This document shows positions 12,362 to 24,322 of a stretch of DNA of 64,000 nucleotides, piece by piece. The notes under the pieces were generated by a model. The model did not search any database. It had not been told where the DNA came from and worked only from the letters and a program-made list of their open reading frames with translations. Each line of letters begins with the position of its first letter. The first letter of the stretch is position 1. The stretch comes from Laccaria trichodermophora (taxonomy: Eukaryota; Basidiomycota; Agaricomycetes; Agaricales; Hydnangiaceae): contig JACTVC010000014.1 of NCBI GenBank assembly GCA_018417955.1, forward strand, positions 744,001 to 808,000, given 5' to 3'. The translations under genes were made by a program, and so were the position numbers.

Positions 12362-15300
12362 TCAATCAATAGCATTCAACCCCTCAAACCCAACCAAAGT
12401 CTCTCTAATCGCCTTGACCCTCTGCTCGACCGTGTTCAAAGTATCATGCAAATGCGCAACCTCCTCCATCCAACTCCCAGGAGCGACCGTGTCCGCTGAA
12501 GGGGTTCCATCAATCACACCACCCGCCTCATTCGCACCACCACGTAACATCCCAATCGCCTCCTTCTTCCCCGCGGCCAGCTCATCCCATAAAGCGGTAA
12601 CAATACTCTGCACCCACTTCTCCCTCTCCTCCGCCTTCCTCATCTCCTTCCTCCTCCCCGCCTCCTCCCGACTCCCCATCCTAAACAGGGTATACAAATT
12701 GCTAAACACCAGCACGACAATAACAAAATACAATATCGTCGTGCTCGTGCTCTGCTCCCATGCATCGCTCACAAGCTCCAACGCGCCCTTTGTGCTCCGT
12801 TTCGCGACTTGATATGCACCATCAAAGGTATCCCAAGCCCATTGCAGCCCGCGTTGATTCCGCTCGTGTTCTCGCTGTTTTTCGGAGAGAGGTTCGAGGG
12901 CGGCGGCGGCGGCTGCGTGGATTTCTTCGGTTATGGCGGGTACGGCGACATTCACTAGCGCGATGTCTGGGTCGACACCTTCTGGGATGAATTCGGATTG
13001 GTGTTCTTGGATGTATGCGCGCATGGCTTTTTCTAGGTCGGCGTGGTAGATCCTCTGGCCATCTATAGCTGAGCGTTCGATGATACCTACCCATTGTTTT
13101 CTTCATGAGCACACACACTCTTTGAATGAATAGAAGAAAACTAACCCTTGATAAAACTCCTACCCGTCCACTCCACCGCAGTCGTAACCAGCACCTTCGT
13201 CGATACCGCACTAGCCCAGGTAATGCACGTACGCGTCTTCACCGAAAACACACCACCACTAGGAACATCCGGAGTCCGCGTCGTAGTGAGCGTAGTCACA
13301 TACTGATCAAAATCAACATGCAGCATCTCGTCTTTAATCTCGCATTTGGTCTGTTTGGGCCCAAGACTCCCATTCAAAGGCTTGATGTACGACATGTTCT
13401 TCGTGAGCAGTTTCGAACCTTCAGATACCGGTGTCCAATCCGACATTTGTAGATCTACCCAAAAGGCATCAGCTGGAACACATTGAAGGAAAAAGAAGGA
13501 AAAGAAAACGCACCAAGCAACTTTTGATCAACCGCCAAAAAATCCTTAATAAACCCACTCGCAAACATCAAATTATGTATCCTATCCGGCGTCCCAGGAA
13601 AAATACTCTCCATCATCGTCTCAGAATAATGGTTCCCGTCTTTACTACACGCACACGTCGTCACTTTATGTGCAACAACAGCAGCTGGGCCCGCTCCCGA
13701 TTTACCAGCCACAACAGCCACTGCATTCAACGGAAGACCAGAGGTACTGCCACTGGAAATAGGACCATCAAGGGACCCTCGTCCGCTTGAGCGTATGCTG
13801 CCGTTATCGTCTGGTCGTGCGAGTCGCCAGATGTTGTAGATGACGTCAAAGGTGGTGTCCCGGGAGAGGAAGGAGGCGAATGTGTATTTTGATTGGCGGG
13901 TGGTTATTTGGATGGCGTTGGGGATGACGAAGGCTGTCATTTTCTTTTCTAGGGAGACGATTTCGTATATTGGGATTGAGAGCTGTGCGAAGGTTAGGTT
14001 AGAGGGTGAGGGAGTGAAGGGGAGGAAGGAAACGTACGTTTGTGATCCAGCCAAATATATTGGCGTGAAAGCATATATGATTTTCCGAAATATATATCCG
14101 TCCTTGGATGAGAATCTCTCGTTGTAGAGCACATCCATAATCTACAATTCAGTTCAGTAACCTCCACAAAAAAAAAAAAAGGAACAACGCACCCTCAATA
14201 AGATAATCCCCCTCCGGAATCCCCGAAAAAAGGTCATGAAAATCCGCATTCCTTTTATTACTCGCGACCGCAAATCCCGTAACAGGTATATCATCCTCCC
14301 CAAGGTCCAAATCATCCAAATCATCCGACCCAGACCCATCATCACTGCTACTCTCCAACCCCGAATAATACTCTGGCCGATCCTCACCACCCACATACTC
14401 CGACGCAGCATCGCTGTTCGCCGATATGCTCGTTCGTCTTGCCCCACTATTCACATTCACATTCACAGTCTTACTCTTGCCCTTCCCACCAGCACCACCC
14501 CTCTTCCTCCCAGGCGACACAGACAAATCCGCCGAACGCGATTTCACATGTTTACTCGACGACGCAGGCGAGCGGGACATGTAAGGCGGCGAACCAGGGT
14601 TCGAGGACTTCCTTGAAGTGGGTAAAGGAGACATAATAGGAGGCGGCGGGCTCATCTGCACATAAGTCATCGACGGATTGGCCATCGCCAATCCGGTAGC
14701 AGCGATAGCGCTCGCTAGACCCGTAGGTTTCTTCGTGGTGCTTCGTTTCCAGGGTCGTTTTTTCTCCCCGCCTTTGCTGGAGATGATGGATGCAGAGTCC
14801 GAGTTGTCGCGGTTGACAGTCAGTGTGGATGTGTTGTTGTTGTTGTTGGTTATCATGCTAGGGAACTCGGGCGCTTTGAGCCCGGTTGGAGACTCGACGA
14901 TGGGCGTCATGGTGACTGCACCATTGGCATCCACCACCGCAGCTGAAAACGCATCTGGCGGGGCAGTGGCTGCTCGAGTGGTTATGGGCGCCGGCGCATT
15001 CAGCGACCTGTTCGAAGACTGTTTGCGAATTTGCCCAGAGGAAGGAGAGAGGGTTTTGCCACTGAGCATCGTCGTCGTCGATTCTGGTTGAGCTGCTGCC
15101 TCGCGGAGGTTGGTGGATGACGAGGATGGGGTGACGGCTCGCTGTATGCTAGGTTTAGCAGTAGTAGGAGTGACGACGTCCTCGACGGAAATGGGAGAAG
15201 GCGAGGCAGAAGTCAAACTCGCAGCAGCCACTAATGGTGTAGACGTAGAAGTCGTACGAGCACGAGGGTTGGTGGGACCCGAATAGTCGCCTGCGGTGCC

Positions 15301-15759
15301 TGATTTAGATTTGGACTGAGCACGGTCACTCGCACCGTTTGCGGTTATCTGATTCGGCGCTGCCGCTGTAGGTTCAGTAGGGTGGTAGCGATCGTCGTAA
15401 TCAGATACAGAAGCGATGGAAGCAGTGTAGACAAGCGGAGAGGGTGGGACGACGGTAACGTTTGGTTCGAGCGTGTCATTGCTGCGGTTGATGTCCGTTG
15501 TCATGATACTTGGCACTAGTGCGATTTGAGGCTGCTGCTGCTGTGATCCCCCCTTGGCCCCAACACCAATACTACTCGACTCGGGCGGTGAACGAACATC
15601 TGTACGAGAGGGATTCGTGACGGAGGGCGCACGACTGCGTGATAGGGAAAAGCTGGTGCGCTGGGTGTTGGAATGTGATCGTTCGCGGGTAGCCTGGGTT
15701 TCTGCTGATGACGACGCTGGTGGTCCTTTGGCGAACCTTGACAAGAAATTGGGGGCCAT
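12362..15759 (-). CDS. Lam/Ysp2-type sterol transfer protein (GRAM + VASt + TM)
   Basis: Exons 14193-15759, 14038-14141, 13514-13982, 13146-13454 and 12362-13086 give 1057 residues with all junctions in frame. The N-terminal 480 residues are low-complexity Ser/Thr/Pro/Ala (MAPNFLSRFAKG start). A GRAM domain follows (about 505-610; DFHDLFSGIPEGDYLIEDYG, ISENHICFHANIFGWITN, LSIPIYEIVSLEKK). The VASt (StART-like, sterol-binding) domain spans about 670-840 (ETMMESIFPGTPDRIHNLM, DLQMSDWTPVSEGSKLLT, VEWTGRSFIKG). One membrane helix (TTILYFVIVVLVFSNLYTLF) lies near 930-950 and is followed by a coiled-coil-like tail. This is the architecture of yeast Lam/Ysp2 and animal Aster proteins, which sit in the ER at plasma-membrane contacts and move sterols. 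There is no second VASt domain. The gene looks intact. Confidence 0.93.
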
Positions 15760-16728
15760 TTTCGAGTTGTCGTGTTTCTATTTTGACGCCCGCGCCTGTT
15801 CTGTTTTTTCGCTGATCATGACGTTCATTCATATATTAGTAGTGTAACCGGCAGAAAGACAAGTTTCTCAGATACCTATCAAACTGTTGCAATTATAAGG
15901 TTTTGCTCAGCCAACGGACGAAGATAGATGATGATGGGAGAAGCGTGAATAGGAAGCGCTCCAATGATGTCCAGTGACCAGCAAACGACTCGGAGTCGGA
16001 CACGGACAACGTGTTGTTATCTCTTGACTTGGCGGCAATGCGGCACCGGGTTTTTCTCATAGTACATATTCGAGTAAATACAATCACCCGGCGCTGCGAG
16101 AATTGTTTTTTGTCCCCGCTGCGCATCGAGGCCTCCAATGACCGACGCTTTTCTTTTCTGAACACCGACGGAAAGATCGATCGATCAGATATCGTCCCGA
16201 GCTTTATTTAAATCTCTCCTCTCATCTCCTCTTGATCATGCAAAGATCTCCATCGTTTCTCCACAAAACGGATGGATCTCAGCCTCCTACTCGGTCTTTG
16301 GTATCAACACAATGATCGTCCTATACCATCCAGGCCAGCACGAGGGACGATAACGCGAAGGCTCAAGCACCTCTCTCTATTGTAATCAAAAAAGAAGAAA
16401 TCTGTCTACACTCGTACACATTAAAATGGTTGTACAATTCCCTGGTACAGTTAAATAACAAATTACAATCGGTGCAGTCGACCCGGGATCCACAGGACTC
16501 GGAGTAGACCTGGTAAACGAGGACCGACCTGGCGTGCACGCATAGATAAGGAAAAAAGGAGGGGTATGGGTAGGCTGTAAACGAGCGAAAACGCGAAACC
16601 AAGCAATCAATCTTCAGTCAACAACAACGATCGAATCGAACGGGTAGTCCTTGGGCGAAGAGGCGAGCGAGCATAACAATAGTCCAGCAGGGAACACTCC
16701 ATTTGCGTTCTTGAGTTAGGGCGCCGAA
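15760..16728. other. Intergenic
   Basis: Upstream region of the lipid-transfer gene and 3' flank of the next minus-strand gene. Frames at 15893-16165 and 16363-16602 show no family similarity. Confidence 0.5.
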
Positions 16729-17481
16729 TCACTTGCGACCCGCAGCAGCCGCAATCTTGGCATACGACACAGGCTCTCCACCGTCCGAAGACGAACTGGC
16801 CTCGTCATCATCGTTGTCGAGCGTAACATGCTCCCAAGCCTCGTCCACGTCCATATCGTGCACGTCCGCATTATCGTCGAGGACGATGACAGCCCGGACG
16901 TGTGGTACTACTTCAAAGTCTCCATCTAAATTAAAGGTGAGCGTTGTTGAATCGAGAGCAGAGGCCAACGTACCACGCATCTTCCGACCGCCGGTCTTCT
17001 TCTGCGGGGTCGTAACAACCAAATCCTCCAACTTGACTTCCCTCTTCACAGGCTCGACAGGCGTAGCAACCAGGAGGCTCGAGTCTCGCCTCTTCTTCGA
17101 CCCATTCAACGTCAACGTAGGCGGAAAAACGCCATCAAGCGCATCAACGTCTTCCTCCCTCAACAGTTTCTCCTTCTGCGAAGGCAGGGAGCCGTAGTCC
17201 CTCGAGGACTTGATCACTCGAGAAGAAAAAGAGGGGTCCGTAATACCGGCTTTGCGCGCGCGCATCTTGGCGAGGTCAGCGGCCTTCTTGACGCGTTGCC
17301 TGTCGTGCTCGAAGGCACGGAGGTCCTTTGGGTTCGGGTTGAGGAGGGGGGAGGAAGCGGTGGGTCGGATGGATTCGGCCTCTTCGACTTTGGCTGGGGG
17401 AGGAGAGGGGGAAGGGGAAGGAGTGGAGAGGGGTTTGGTGCTGGCGTGGGAGACGGTGGTCCAGGAGTTCTTCTTGGCCAT
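16729..17481 (-). CDS. Conserved-looking hypothetical protein
   Basis: An ATG at 17481 opens 250 codons (MAKKNSWTTVSHASTKP). The N-terminus is Ser/Pro-rich. The middle is basic (EHDRQRVKKAADLAKMRARK, about 58-77, nuclear-localisation-like). There is a KKRRDSS patch and an acidic C-terminus (DNADVHDMDVDEAWEHV and DNDDDEASSSSDGGE) ending SYAKIAAAAGRK. A 48-bp segment at about 16924-16971 has the form of an intron (GTACGT donor, TTTAG acceptor, CTCAC branch-like site) but is a multiple of three without stop, so the protein is 250 or 234 residues. An AT-rich TATATATATA stretch at about 17525-17536 lies 45-55 bp upstream of the ATG. I do not recognise the family; the charge pattern suggests a nuclear protein. 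Confidence 0.7.
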   Translation of the reverse strand: MAKKNSWTTVSHASTKPLSTPSPSPSPPPAKVEEAESIRPTASSPLLNPNPKDLRAFEHDRQRVKKAADLAKMRARKAGITDPSFSSRVIKSSRDYGSLPSQKEKLLREEDVDALDGVFPPTLTLNGSKKRRDSSLLVATPVEPVKREVKLEDLVVTTPQKKTGGRKMRGTLASALDSTTLTFNLDGDFEVVPHVRAVIVLDDNADVHDMDVDEAWEHVTLDNDDDEASSSSDGGEPVSYAKIAAAAGRK

Positions 17482-18544
17482 GTCTAGGGTGAGTGAGTGG
17501 GTGGGTGATAAGGGTAAGCGGGAGAATATATATATATGGGTTGTGGTTGCGGATAAGAACAGGTTTAGTTGGGGGGACCAAGCAGTGGGTTGTGACTCCT
17601 AAGTAGGACTTAGATAAGATAACAATACAATACGGCAACAGTTGACGTGGTCAATGAACGTTCTTATGGCGGTATCGTGCGTAAAGCGGTGGGAGGTAGC
17701 CCGCATACGACGCATTTAGCTCTTGTTCTTGCGATGACATGCTCAGCGGCAGGTACTCAGCCACCCCCTCGGTGCTATGTGGTGCTGGGCGGCTCCGTCC
17801 GGAGCGCAAAGTCTCCGCTACGCCATTCTTGACGAGATGAAACGTTCATTGTGTGATCATGCATCATTGAACGTGCTTCAAGTCGGGACGGAGAACCAAT
17901 TTGGAACCAATATCGGTATCAGAGTCAACTGACGTCATGCCTGTTTCGTATTTGCGCATGTGTGCCAAGGTCTTTCGCCACCATTGCTTCGAACAACCAA
18001 CACAGGCGACGGCGTCTACTCACTTGGGCACTCTGCATCCACCTCGCATCGTTCGTCAAGTTGGTTGGAATGCGGTGGCTGGGTAGCGTTGTCGGCGATG
18101 AGATTCGCATTTGGCCGAAAACGAACGCAGATGTACCTCCCAAAGACCGACTGAAGCGCGCTCTGCACAACTACGAAAACTTCTACCTCCAAACCCAATC
18201 CTAAACGCTATCACCCTTCCGAACATGCCCCTACTATGAGTCAGCTTTAGCTGCCACCACCAGCCCTCCTTTCCCCTTTCCAAACCATTCAAACCCAGCC
18301 AAATGTCTAACCCACGCTCTCTCCTATTCACCAAAGTGCATAAATAACCCCCTATTGCTCCTTGTAACGAACATAACTGCATCTGCCAAACCACCATCAT
18401 CACACACTTTTTATAACCAAACCAACTGCACTCTATAACCCACTCTAACCTATCCGGTCCGAATATCATCTTATCATCGTGCGTATACATCCCGTTCCTT
18501 TCTCTTCGTTTCGACGACTTATCATCTCCCGTAGGAACTAAACC
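17482..18544. other. Divergent upstream region
   Basis: Lies between the minus-strand hypothetical gene and the first cyclin-like gene. A TATA-like CATAAATAACC occurs at about 18340-18350, and the same block recurs upstream of the second copy (about 20198-20210). No gene recognised. Confidence 0.5.
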
Positions 18545-19399
18545 ATGTCTCTCATCAGTGCTACTATCACCGCTACCACCGAGCAGCGTTCACTTCAAGT
18601 GAGTCTTGCCGTTCAAACCTCTCCCACTTGCTCCTCGCGTCCGAGGGCCTCAACTATCCGTTGGGACTCCAAAGTGGACTGTAAACCTTATTCTTCCTCT
18701 GATAACAAGGGACGGAAAAGCGTTGCTTATCCTGCCCCTTACGGTAACAATTACCGTTCCTCTTCTCGTTCTTCACCCACTCCTCCTCCCGCTAAACCCA
18801 GGGGTTTTTCTCCCCCCTCTCCCCTCCTCACGCCAGAGACGTCAGGACCTCTCTGCGCCAAATACCTCTATAAGTCCATGGGTCCCCTCCTCGTACCCAC
18901 CTACCGCTCTTCTCCTAACAACCCCCTATCTCTCCCCCTCGAGCAATACATCACCCACCTCATCACCTCCACCAACCTCCCCTTCTCCATCATCCCATGT
19001 ACGCTTATCCTCATACACAACGTGCGCAGATCATTCCTGGACAATCCCAAGAGCAGCAAACATTTCTTATGCGTGTTTGATCCACACAAGCTGTGGGCTG
19101 GGTTATTCATCAACGCTGCGCGCGCTTTGTGTTCTTCCAGTTACCCCCAGGTGAAGAATCTGGAGTATTGGAGCGAGGTGGCGGGGATACCGATGGAGGA
19201 GATTGAGGGTGTTGTGAAGGAGTATTTGATGCAGACATGTAGGGATGTTGTTTTTGAAAAAAAGGAGGTTGAGAAGATGGTTGGGAGGTTGGTGAGGGTT
19301 GTGGAGGGTGGGGAATGGAATGCTTCGTTTGGGGAGAAAGTGAAGGGGATTTTTAGGAGGAAAGAAGTGTATTATTCTTTTGATGATGACAGAAAGTGA
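18545..19399 (+). CDS. Cyclin-box-like protein, copy 1
   Basis: Preferred model: exon 1 18545-18598 (MSLISATITATTEQRSLQ), intron 18599-18709 (GTGAGT...AACAAG), exon 2 18710-19399, about 247 residues. The intron is a multiple of three without stop, so an unspliced 284-residue product is also possible; comparison with copy 2, where the same intron must be removed, supports splicing. After a Ser/Pro-rich linker comes an all-alpha domain: LPLEQYITHLI, LPFSIIPCTLILIHNVRRSF, then CVFDPHKLWAGLFINAARAL and LEYWSEVAGIPMEEIEGVVKEYL. The order and spacing resemble the cyclin box of Pcl/PHO80-type cyclins (helix with an HRLF-like start, then WAEVSGI-like and L..E..LL motifs). A kinase-partner role is inference. 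Confidence 0.65.
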   Translation: MSLISATITATTEQRSLQVSLAVQTSPTCSSRPRASTIRWDSKVDCKPYSSSDNKGRKSVAYPAPYGNNYRSSSRSSPTPPPAKPRGFSPPSPLLTPETSGPLCAKYLYKSMGPLLVPTYRSSPNNPLSLPLEQYITHLITSTNLPFSIIPCTLILIHNVRRSFLDNPKSSKHFLCVFDPHKLWAGLFINAARALCSSSYPQVKNLEYWSEVAGIPMEEIEGVVKEYLMQTCRDVVFEKKEVEKMVGRLVRVVEGGEWNASFGEKVKGIFRRKEVYYSFDDDRK

Positions 19400-20398
19400 C
19401 TGGGGCGTTCTTTGCTCGATTGCTTGATACTCTGCATGTTTTATCGGCTACGTACGAATTTATGGTTCCAAGTTTCTGTCTCTTTCTGTCACTCTGAGTG
19501 TCTAAGGTGCTTTATTGCGATAAACATTTTATCTGACTCCCAGACACCTATTTTGCAGGGAAAGCCCATTTCTCGTCTACTACCTCACGCGTAGCTCGGT
19601 GCATATGGCTCTTAGCAGGGTCATCACGCCAACCACTTGTTCAAATACCACACTAGATGATAGATTCCATTTACAAGTTGGTACCATCCTGCCCCTCAGC
19701 TTACGCTCTTTCTTTTCAGGTATACACCCCTTGGCAAGGACATGAACAATCGCCTCTGCTCCGAAGTCAATCTATTGCTGCAATCATTTGGCAATCATTG
19801 AAATGGACTTGGCACGCCCTTCCATAAGCTTCAAACTTTTTCCCTATACTCATTACCCTGCGTCAAGACCTGCCTTCGGAGAAATGGAATGTGGTGGCGG
19901 CCCCAGGATAGCGAAGTTGTTGGCGATGGGTTTCATGACTCCTTAGCCGAAATCGAACGCACCAATGTATGACCGACTGAAGTGCATATATAATCGACGC
20001 TCAAGCTTCAAGCTTCAAGCTTCAAGGTTCAAACGTTCAAGCTGTACGACAACTTCTATCTTCAATCCCAAACGCTATCACGCTTCTGAACCTGCCTCTA
20101 GTCACGAGCTAGCCTTCGCTGCTACCACCAGCTTCCCCCTTTCCAACCCATTCGAACCCAGGCAAATGTCTAACCCACGCTCTCTCCTATTCACCAAAAC
20201 GCATAAATAACCCCCCATTCGTAACGAATATAACTACATTTGCCAAACCACCATCATCACACACACACACTTTTTTTAACCAAACCAACTGCACTCTTTA
20301 ACCTACCCCTATCCGGCCCGAATACCATCTTATCATCGTGAGTATCCATTCCTCCATCTGCGTTTTGAGGACGACTTATCATTTCTCCTAGGAACTGA
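19400..20398. other. Spacer between duplicated genes
   Basis: 3' flank of copy 1 and duplicated promoter of copy 2. A short run of CAAGCTT repeats occurs at about 20000-20040. No gene. Confidence 0.5.
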
Positions 20399-21198
20399 AT
20401 GTCTCTCATCACTGCTAATATCACCGCTACCATCGAGCAGCGTTCATTTCAACTTGTGAGTCTTGCTCTTCAAACCCCTCCAAAGTGCACTGTAAACCTT
20501 ATTCTTCCTCTGATAACAAGGAACGGAAAAGCGCTGCTTATCCTGCTCCTTACGGCAATAATTACCGTTCTTCTTCTCGTTCTTCACCTCCTCCCGTTAA
20601 ACCCAGGGGTTTTTCTCCTCCCTCTCCCCTCCTCACGCCAGAGACGTCAGGACGTCTCTGCGCCAAATTCCTCTACATCTCCATGGGTCCCCTCCTCGTA
20701 CCCACCTTCCGCTTCTCCCCCAACCTCCTATCTTTCCCCCTCGAGCAATACATAACCCACCTCATCACGCACACCCACCTTCCCTTCTCCATCATCCCAT
20801 GCACGCTCATCCTCGTACACAACGTGCGCAGATCTTTCTTGGACAATCCCACGCGAAGCAAACACTTTTTATGCGTGTTTGATCCGCATAAACTGTGGGC
20901 TGGGTTGTTCATCAACGCTGCGCGCGCTTTGTGTCCTTCCATGTCCCAGGTGAAAAACTTGGAGTATTGGAGCGAGGTGGCGGGGATTCCGCTGAAGGAG
21001 ATTGAGGGTGTTGCGAAGGAGTATCTGATGTTGACGTTGCGAGATGTTGTTTTCAGGGCACCTGAGGTTGAGCGGATGGTTGGGAGGTTGATGAAAGTGG
21101 TGGAGGGTGGGGAATGGAATGCTTCGTTTGGGGAGAAACTGAAGAGGATTTTTAGGAGAAAGGAAGTGAATTACTCGTTTGATGATGATAGAAAGTGA
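20399..21198 (+). CDS. Cyclin-box-like protein, copy 2
   Basis: Exon 1 20399-20455 (19 residues, MSLITANITATIEQRSFQL), intron 20456-20520 (65 bp, GTGAGT...AACAAG), exon 2 20521-21198, giving 245 residues. The intron is not a multiple of three here, so splicing is required; it ends at exactly the site inferred in copy 1. The cyclin-like domain is kept (CVFDPHKLWAGLFINAARAL, YWSEVAGIPLKEIEGVAKEY) with scattered substitutions and no stop, so both copies look functional. The same family caveat applies as for copy 1. Confidence 0.65.
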
Positions 21199-21617
21199 AT
21201 AGGGGCGCCCGGCGCGTTCCCCGCTCAATTGCTTGCATATCTTGTTTCTAGTTGTTTGCTACGTACGAATTTATGGTTTCATGTCTCTGTCTCTTCCTAT
21301 CAGTTTGAGTGCAAGCACTCTCAAGGTTTCCTTATGCTTATCACCCTGCTTCTCATGCTCCCTGCATCAAGACCTCTCTCATTCAGCATAGTAACACGAC
21401 TCCTATTGCCCTGCCAACACAATTAGTACTCCCTGCAGTATTTTTTTGTATGATCAGTTGAGGGCTGTTCATCGTTACAAGCTTGAGAAAGCTTCTCTTT
21501 ATCACTTCAGTGAATTCGAAGCTCATGACTGCATCATCTGATCTTGGGGTGGAGTACGTACACCTTACAGACGTATAATATATGAAGTTCAAGCTTGATT
21601 CCCTCCTTATCGTCGCA
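21199..21617. other. Spacer
   Basis: Duplicated 3' flank of copy 2, then the upstream region of the dioxygenase gene. An in-frame ATG at 21582 could extend that gene by 12 residues. Confidence 0.4.
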
Positions 21618-23131
21618 ATGACTATCAACATAGTACCCCTGACTTTTCCCGCCAGCGTAGACAAGGAGAAATTCGTAGCTTTCGGTCGAGAGGTCAAGGG
21701 TGTCCACCCGGGGAACCTCAGCGCAGACGAGTTCAAGGCACTCGAGGAAGGTTTGTACAAGGTGACTCCAACAGTCGAATATATTCGTCCTTGGTAATGA
21801 CAGAAAGACATAGCACGATCTCCTTCGGTTTCGAGATGTTGACTTGTCTCTTGAAGAGCAACTGGCCTTTGTCAAGGTAAGCGTCTATAGAAACCATAAC
21901 AAACAAACAGCTGAAGCGAATCATTCCACTTCAGGCGTTCGACCCGCAAGCAGAGAATTACACGCACAAAACCGACGCGCTAAAAAGAGGGGTCATAGGT
22001 GCATACGTCAACACCATTCCACGGGTCAAGTCATAGGCCACGGAACCATCCACGACCACGAAGGTATCCCAGAAATAACCCTCCTACACGGACACCACGC
22101 AAATTCACATAAAACACGAGTCCCAGTGGAAGATGAGGACGGAAGCCCAGTAGTCACGAGGTTCTTTGGTTGGCATATGGACGCTGCGTTGTATGAACTG
22201 TCTCCACCCAAAGCTACGGCGCTTTATGCAGTTCGGGTTCCGAAGGGCCCAACACAGACGGTCAGGTATGATGACGGCTCCGGGGACGAGCTGAGCGTCA
22301 CTCTAGGAACAACGGCGTTCGCTTCGGGGAAGATTATGTTTGATATTTTGCCGAAGGAGTTGAAGAGCCTTGCAGTGAGGGCTAGAGCTAAGTATGCGCC
22401 TCATCCGTTCGAGTGGATGGCAGCAGCTAAGGGGGTGTCGACTGGGTTGGGGTTGGAGAGTGAGGGATTGGAGAAACCGTTGGACACGTTGACGAGCTGG
22501 GATGAGGAAAAGATCAAGGTGTACCCTTTGGTATGTCGCCCCATTCTTGGACCCATTGTAGGTGGCTCACATCGGTGCTAGGTCTGGAAGAACCCAGTGA
22601 CAGGATCCCTCCATCTTCAAGTCCATCCGTTTGCGATCTCCGAGATATACATCGAGCCAGTACCAGAGAGCTGCCGACCAGTGGCAAATAATCTTGCAGC
22701 ATTATACCCAGACGGCGGGCACATCACGGATCTTCGCCACGTTCGAGAACTTGTTTATAGTATGCAAAGACCTGGAATTGCACCAAATGTCAGTCGTCAA
22801 GCTGTTCGACTTCCTTGGTTGATTTCATTCTTTTTGCCTTCAGCTCGTCTATCCGCATCCATGGGAGGCTAAAGATCTCGTAATATTTAACAACCGCGGC
22901 CTTATTCATACGGTCGTTGGTTTGTTCAAGCCAGACCAGGTTTGGATCTTTCATCAGTGCGGCCTTGCTGGATCGGATGAACCTGCTGGGCCGAGCGAGG
23001 AAGACAAGTTGAAGTGGGTAGGTTGAAGGAGACCATCGGTTGGCATGTATGAAGTATCTCTTGGTGACTATTTTTTAACGCAGGAGAACGGCAACGAGTT
23101 CCATAAGAGCGCAAGTAAAGCTTCACAGTAG
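21618..23131 (+). pseudogene. xanA: XanA-type xanthine/2-oxoglutarate dioxygenase, apparently decayed
   Basis: The family hydroxylates xanthine to urate with Fe(II) and 2-oxoglutarate. Exons can be followed along the whole gene: VPLTFPASVDKEKFVAFG, HDLLRFRDVDLS, AFDPQAENY, VIGHGTIHDHEG, the iron motif HMD in FFGWHMDAALYELSPP, VRYDDGSGDEL, VWKNPVTGSLHLQVHP, RELVYSMQRPGIAP, and the distal His in NNRGLIHTVVGLF. The C-terminus ends KSASKASQ at 23131 after a 3' intron. Two defects are seen. In exon 3 the frame that gives AFDPQAENY runs into TAG at 22034-22036, and the downstream frame resumes after a one-base shift. Second, the position expected to be Arg (VRIFHQ-like, holding 2-oxoglutarate) is Trp (TGG, 22943-22945), one transition from CGG. 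The rest is well kept, so decay is recent, or the shift is an assembly error. Confidence 0.85.
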
Positions 23132-24322
23132 ACGTTCTTTCGATTGAGTGGATGCCTCAAGGCCGCAATGTATACAATTATTTGATGGCGTATGACCATG
23201 AAATAGTCCTTTCAATTGTGTTGAGTGGGAAGTAGCCGTGGTAAGCGGATGGGAGACTTTTTTGTTTTTTTTTGTGCAGACAATGAGGGGGATGGAAAGA
23301 GGTAGGAGGAGAAAACGATATATATCGTTGTCGTTGGGCAGAATCCGTCGCTTGACGGTCAGATACAGATGACTGCGCGGTAGACCATGACTATAGTAGT
23401 ATGTCCAGGGCGAGCGTAGATTTCTGTCTCCAGAATTTCTGCTTCAGCTTCAGAGACGTTTCTATGACTTTTCAGAGCGAGGTTGGGAAACGTCGGAGGG
23501 ATGAATGTGAAGTTGTAGGAGGCTGGAAATTTGGTATGTTTGATTGTTCTCCAGGTTGACAAACGCGACCACCATCCACAAAATTTTGCTTGCAACAACC
23601 CACATCATTCCATTCGAAACAAGGCCTTCAAAAAAATCCGGTGAACTATGGGAATGGAGGGCGTCGATACTGTTGGGTTTAAGATTAGTCGGAATTTGGA
23701 GGTGGTGGCTTTTGCCGTTAGATTTGGCCACACACGAGCATTCTGCGCAACTAGTGCTCAACCAACGACGAATTCATTGCTTGGCGTCAGGCGCTCGAGG
23801 CGTGTCGGCATGTTCTACTTCATGGGACTCAATAGGACGAAAGGTTACCAGACAGTAGACAAGGGGTTGTGGTGAAGGCGATCGGTATCGGCAATGACGA
23901 CGAGGAAGGCTAGGCTGAAGGTCGCCCATACCCCATCGCGTAGACGGTATGTGATTGTTCTTGTTCTTTGTATGTTGGTTCACAAGCTCTCCAGATTTCA
24001 CAAAGCTTGCCAGGCGAGGACCACTGATCTTTCGAGGAGAAATGACAGCAGAACTTCAAGTCATGCATTCCTTGCCACGTTTATGAAAACCTGTCGAATC
24101 TGACTGGCAGTTTCAACGATAACGCGCCATTTCAGCGTCTTTGTCGTCTCCTTCCCTCTCAATTTCGACCAGAAGAAAAGGGGTTGGCGCATAGAACCGC
24201 AAATCTGGATCTCTTGATTATCGACTTCAACTCCGGACCAGATCTTGGTTTTCCCCGCGTCGCCAGCCTACACCGGATACTTTTCCGACTTGCATAATCC
24301 ATAATGAAGTAGAAATCGCCGT
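23132..24322. other. Unassigned; possible decayed minus-strand gene at 23359-23761
   Basis: A minus-strand frame from about 23761 contains a hydrophobic stretch (SNGMMWVVASKILWMVVAFV) followed by an intron-like segment and a plausible last exon (NVSEAEAEILETEIYARPGH, ending near 23362). No family recognised. The rest shows nothing. Confidence 0.25.

Larger units (their letters stand above)
18060..21330 (+). repeat. Tandem segmental duplication, period about 1.85 kb
   Basis: The two cyclin-like genes sit in direct copies whose start codons are 1854 bp apart (18545 and 20399). Similarity covers the upstream region (TAACCCACGCTCTCTCCTA, CATAAATAACC, CCAAACCACCATCATCACAC), the coding region and part of the 3' flank (CTACGTACGAATTTATGGTT at about 19449 and 21260). 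Promoters were therefore duplicated with the genes. Confidence 0.9.
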
